Below are positions 5,515 through 5,556 of a stretch of 5,556 nucleotides of DNA, piece after piece; position 1 is the stretch's first letter; every line of letters starts with the position of its first letter. The DNA is taken from NCBI GenBank assembly GCA_044870185.1, contig JBIOYL010000035.1, positions 1 through 5,556 on the forward strand, read 5' to 3'. Origin of the DNA: JBIOYL01 sp044870185 (GTDB lineage: Bacteria > Actinomycetota > CALGFH01). Made by a program: the position numbers and the translations under genes. The notes beneath the pieces are model-generated. The model was not told where the DNA came from. It saw only the letters and a program-made list of their open reading frames with translations, and did not search any database.

Positions 5515-5556
5515 ATGGCAAAACAGCCGGAAGATCTGGTCGTACGCATTCCGCGT
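5515..5556 (+). CDS. Start of an unidentified gene in the nuo operon (partial)
   Basis: Fourteen codons, MAKQPEDLVVRIPR, run off the window edge after a strong ribosome site nine bases from the nuoF stop. The expected neighbour in many alphaproteobacterial nuo operons is nuoG. Its N-terminus is normally a short 2Fe-2S ferredoxin strand of the type M.K..VDG, which this does not resemble. It may be a small protein inserted between nuoF and nuoG, or a NuoG with an extended N-terminus. The piece is too short to decide. Confidence 0.5.
   Translation, partial: MAKQPEDLVVRIPR

Overview
The window is high-GC DNA made of two pieces that do not look like they come from the same genome. Positions 1 to about 4584 read as a soil-type actinobacterial (Actinomycetota-like) chromosome segment. 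The signs are near-exclusive G/C at third codon positions, a GTG start, tight gene packing, an F420-reductase-like oxidoreductase and a MalT-like LuxR ATPase. Positions from about 4582 to the end read as an alphaproteobacterial-type respiratory complex I locus. The two meet at an EcoRI hexamer (GAATTC, 4585-4590) that cuts through two unrelated genes in different frames. The simplest reading is a chimeric clone or misassembly, not a natural locus.

Left piece. At 2-169 is the C-terminal tail of a Glu/Leu/Phe/Val-type amino acid dehydrogenase (plus strand). It converges with a minus-strand gene at 166-1545 for a PLP-dependent group II amino acid decarboxylase, and the two stop codons overlap in a shared CTAG. 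Upstream of the decarboxylase, on the same strand and 35 bases away, is a NADPH-dependent F420-reductase-family Rossmann protein (1581-2237). The two are probably one operon. Divergent from them is a TetR-family repressor (2354-2923). The 116-base divergent region holds a perfect 7-4-7 inverted repeat (2280-2297). It sits exactly in the 17-base spacer of a good sigma70-like promoter for the reductase operon and touches the probable -10 of the tetR gene. This is the layout of an autoregulated TetR switch controlling both directions.

Next on the plus strand come an unrecognised membrane protein with a two-helix-plus-pore-loop segment resembling an ion channel but lacking the potassium filter (2992-4164), and the N-terminal NTPase part of a large MalT/LuxR-type regulator (from about 4241), cut off at the junction after about 115 residues.

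Right piece. From 4585 to 5505 runs the C-terminal two-thirds of NuoF (NADH-quinone oxidoreductase subunit F), with its glycine-rich nucleotide loop and its 4Fe-4S cysteines intact but its first part missing. It is followed by a Shine-Dalgarno sequence and the first 14 codons of another gene that does not look like the start of NuoG.

I see no CRISPR array, tRNA, rRNA, insertion sequence or clear intrinsic terminator. There is no gene-free stretch longer than about 120 bases.
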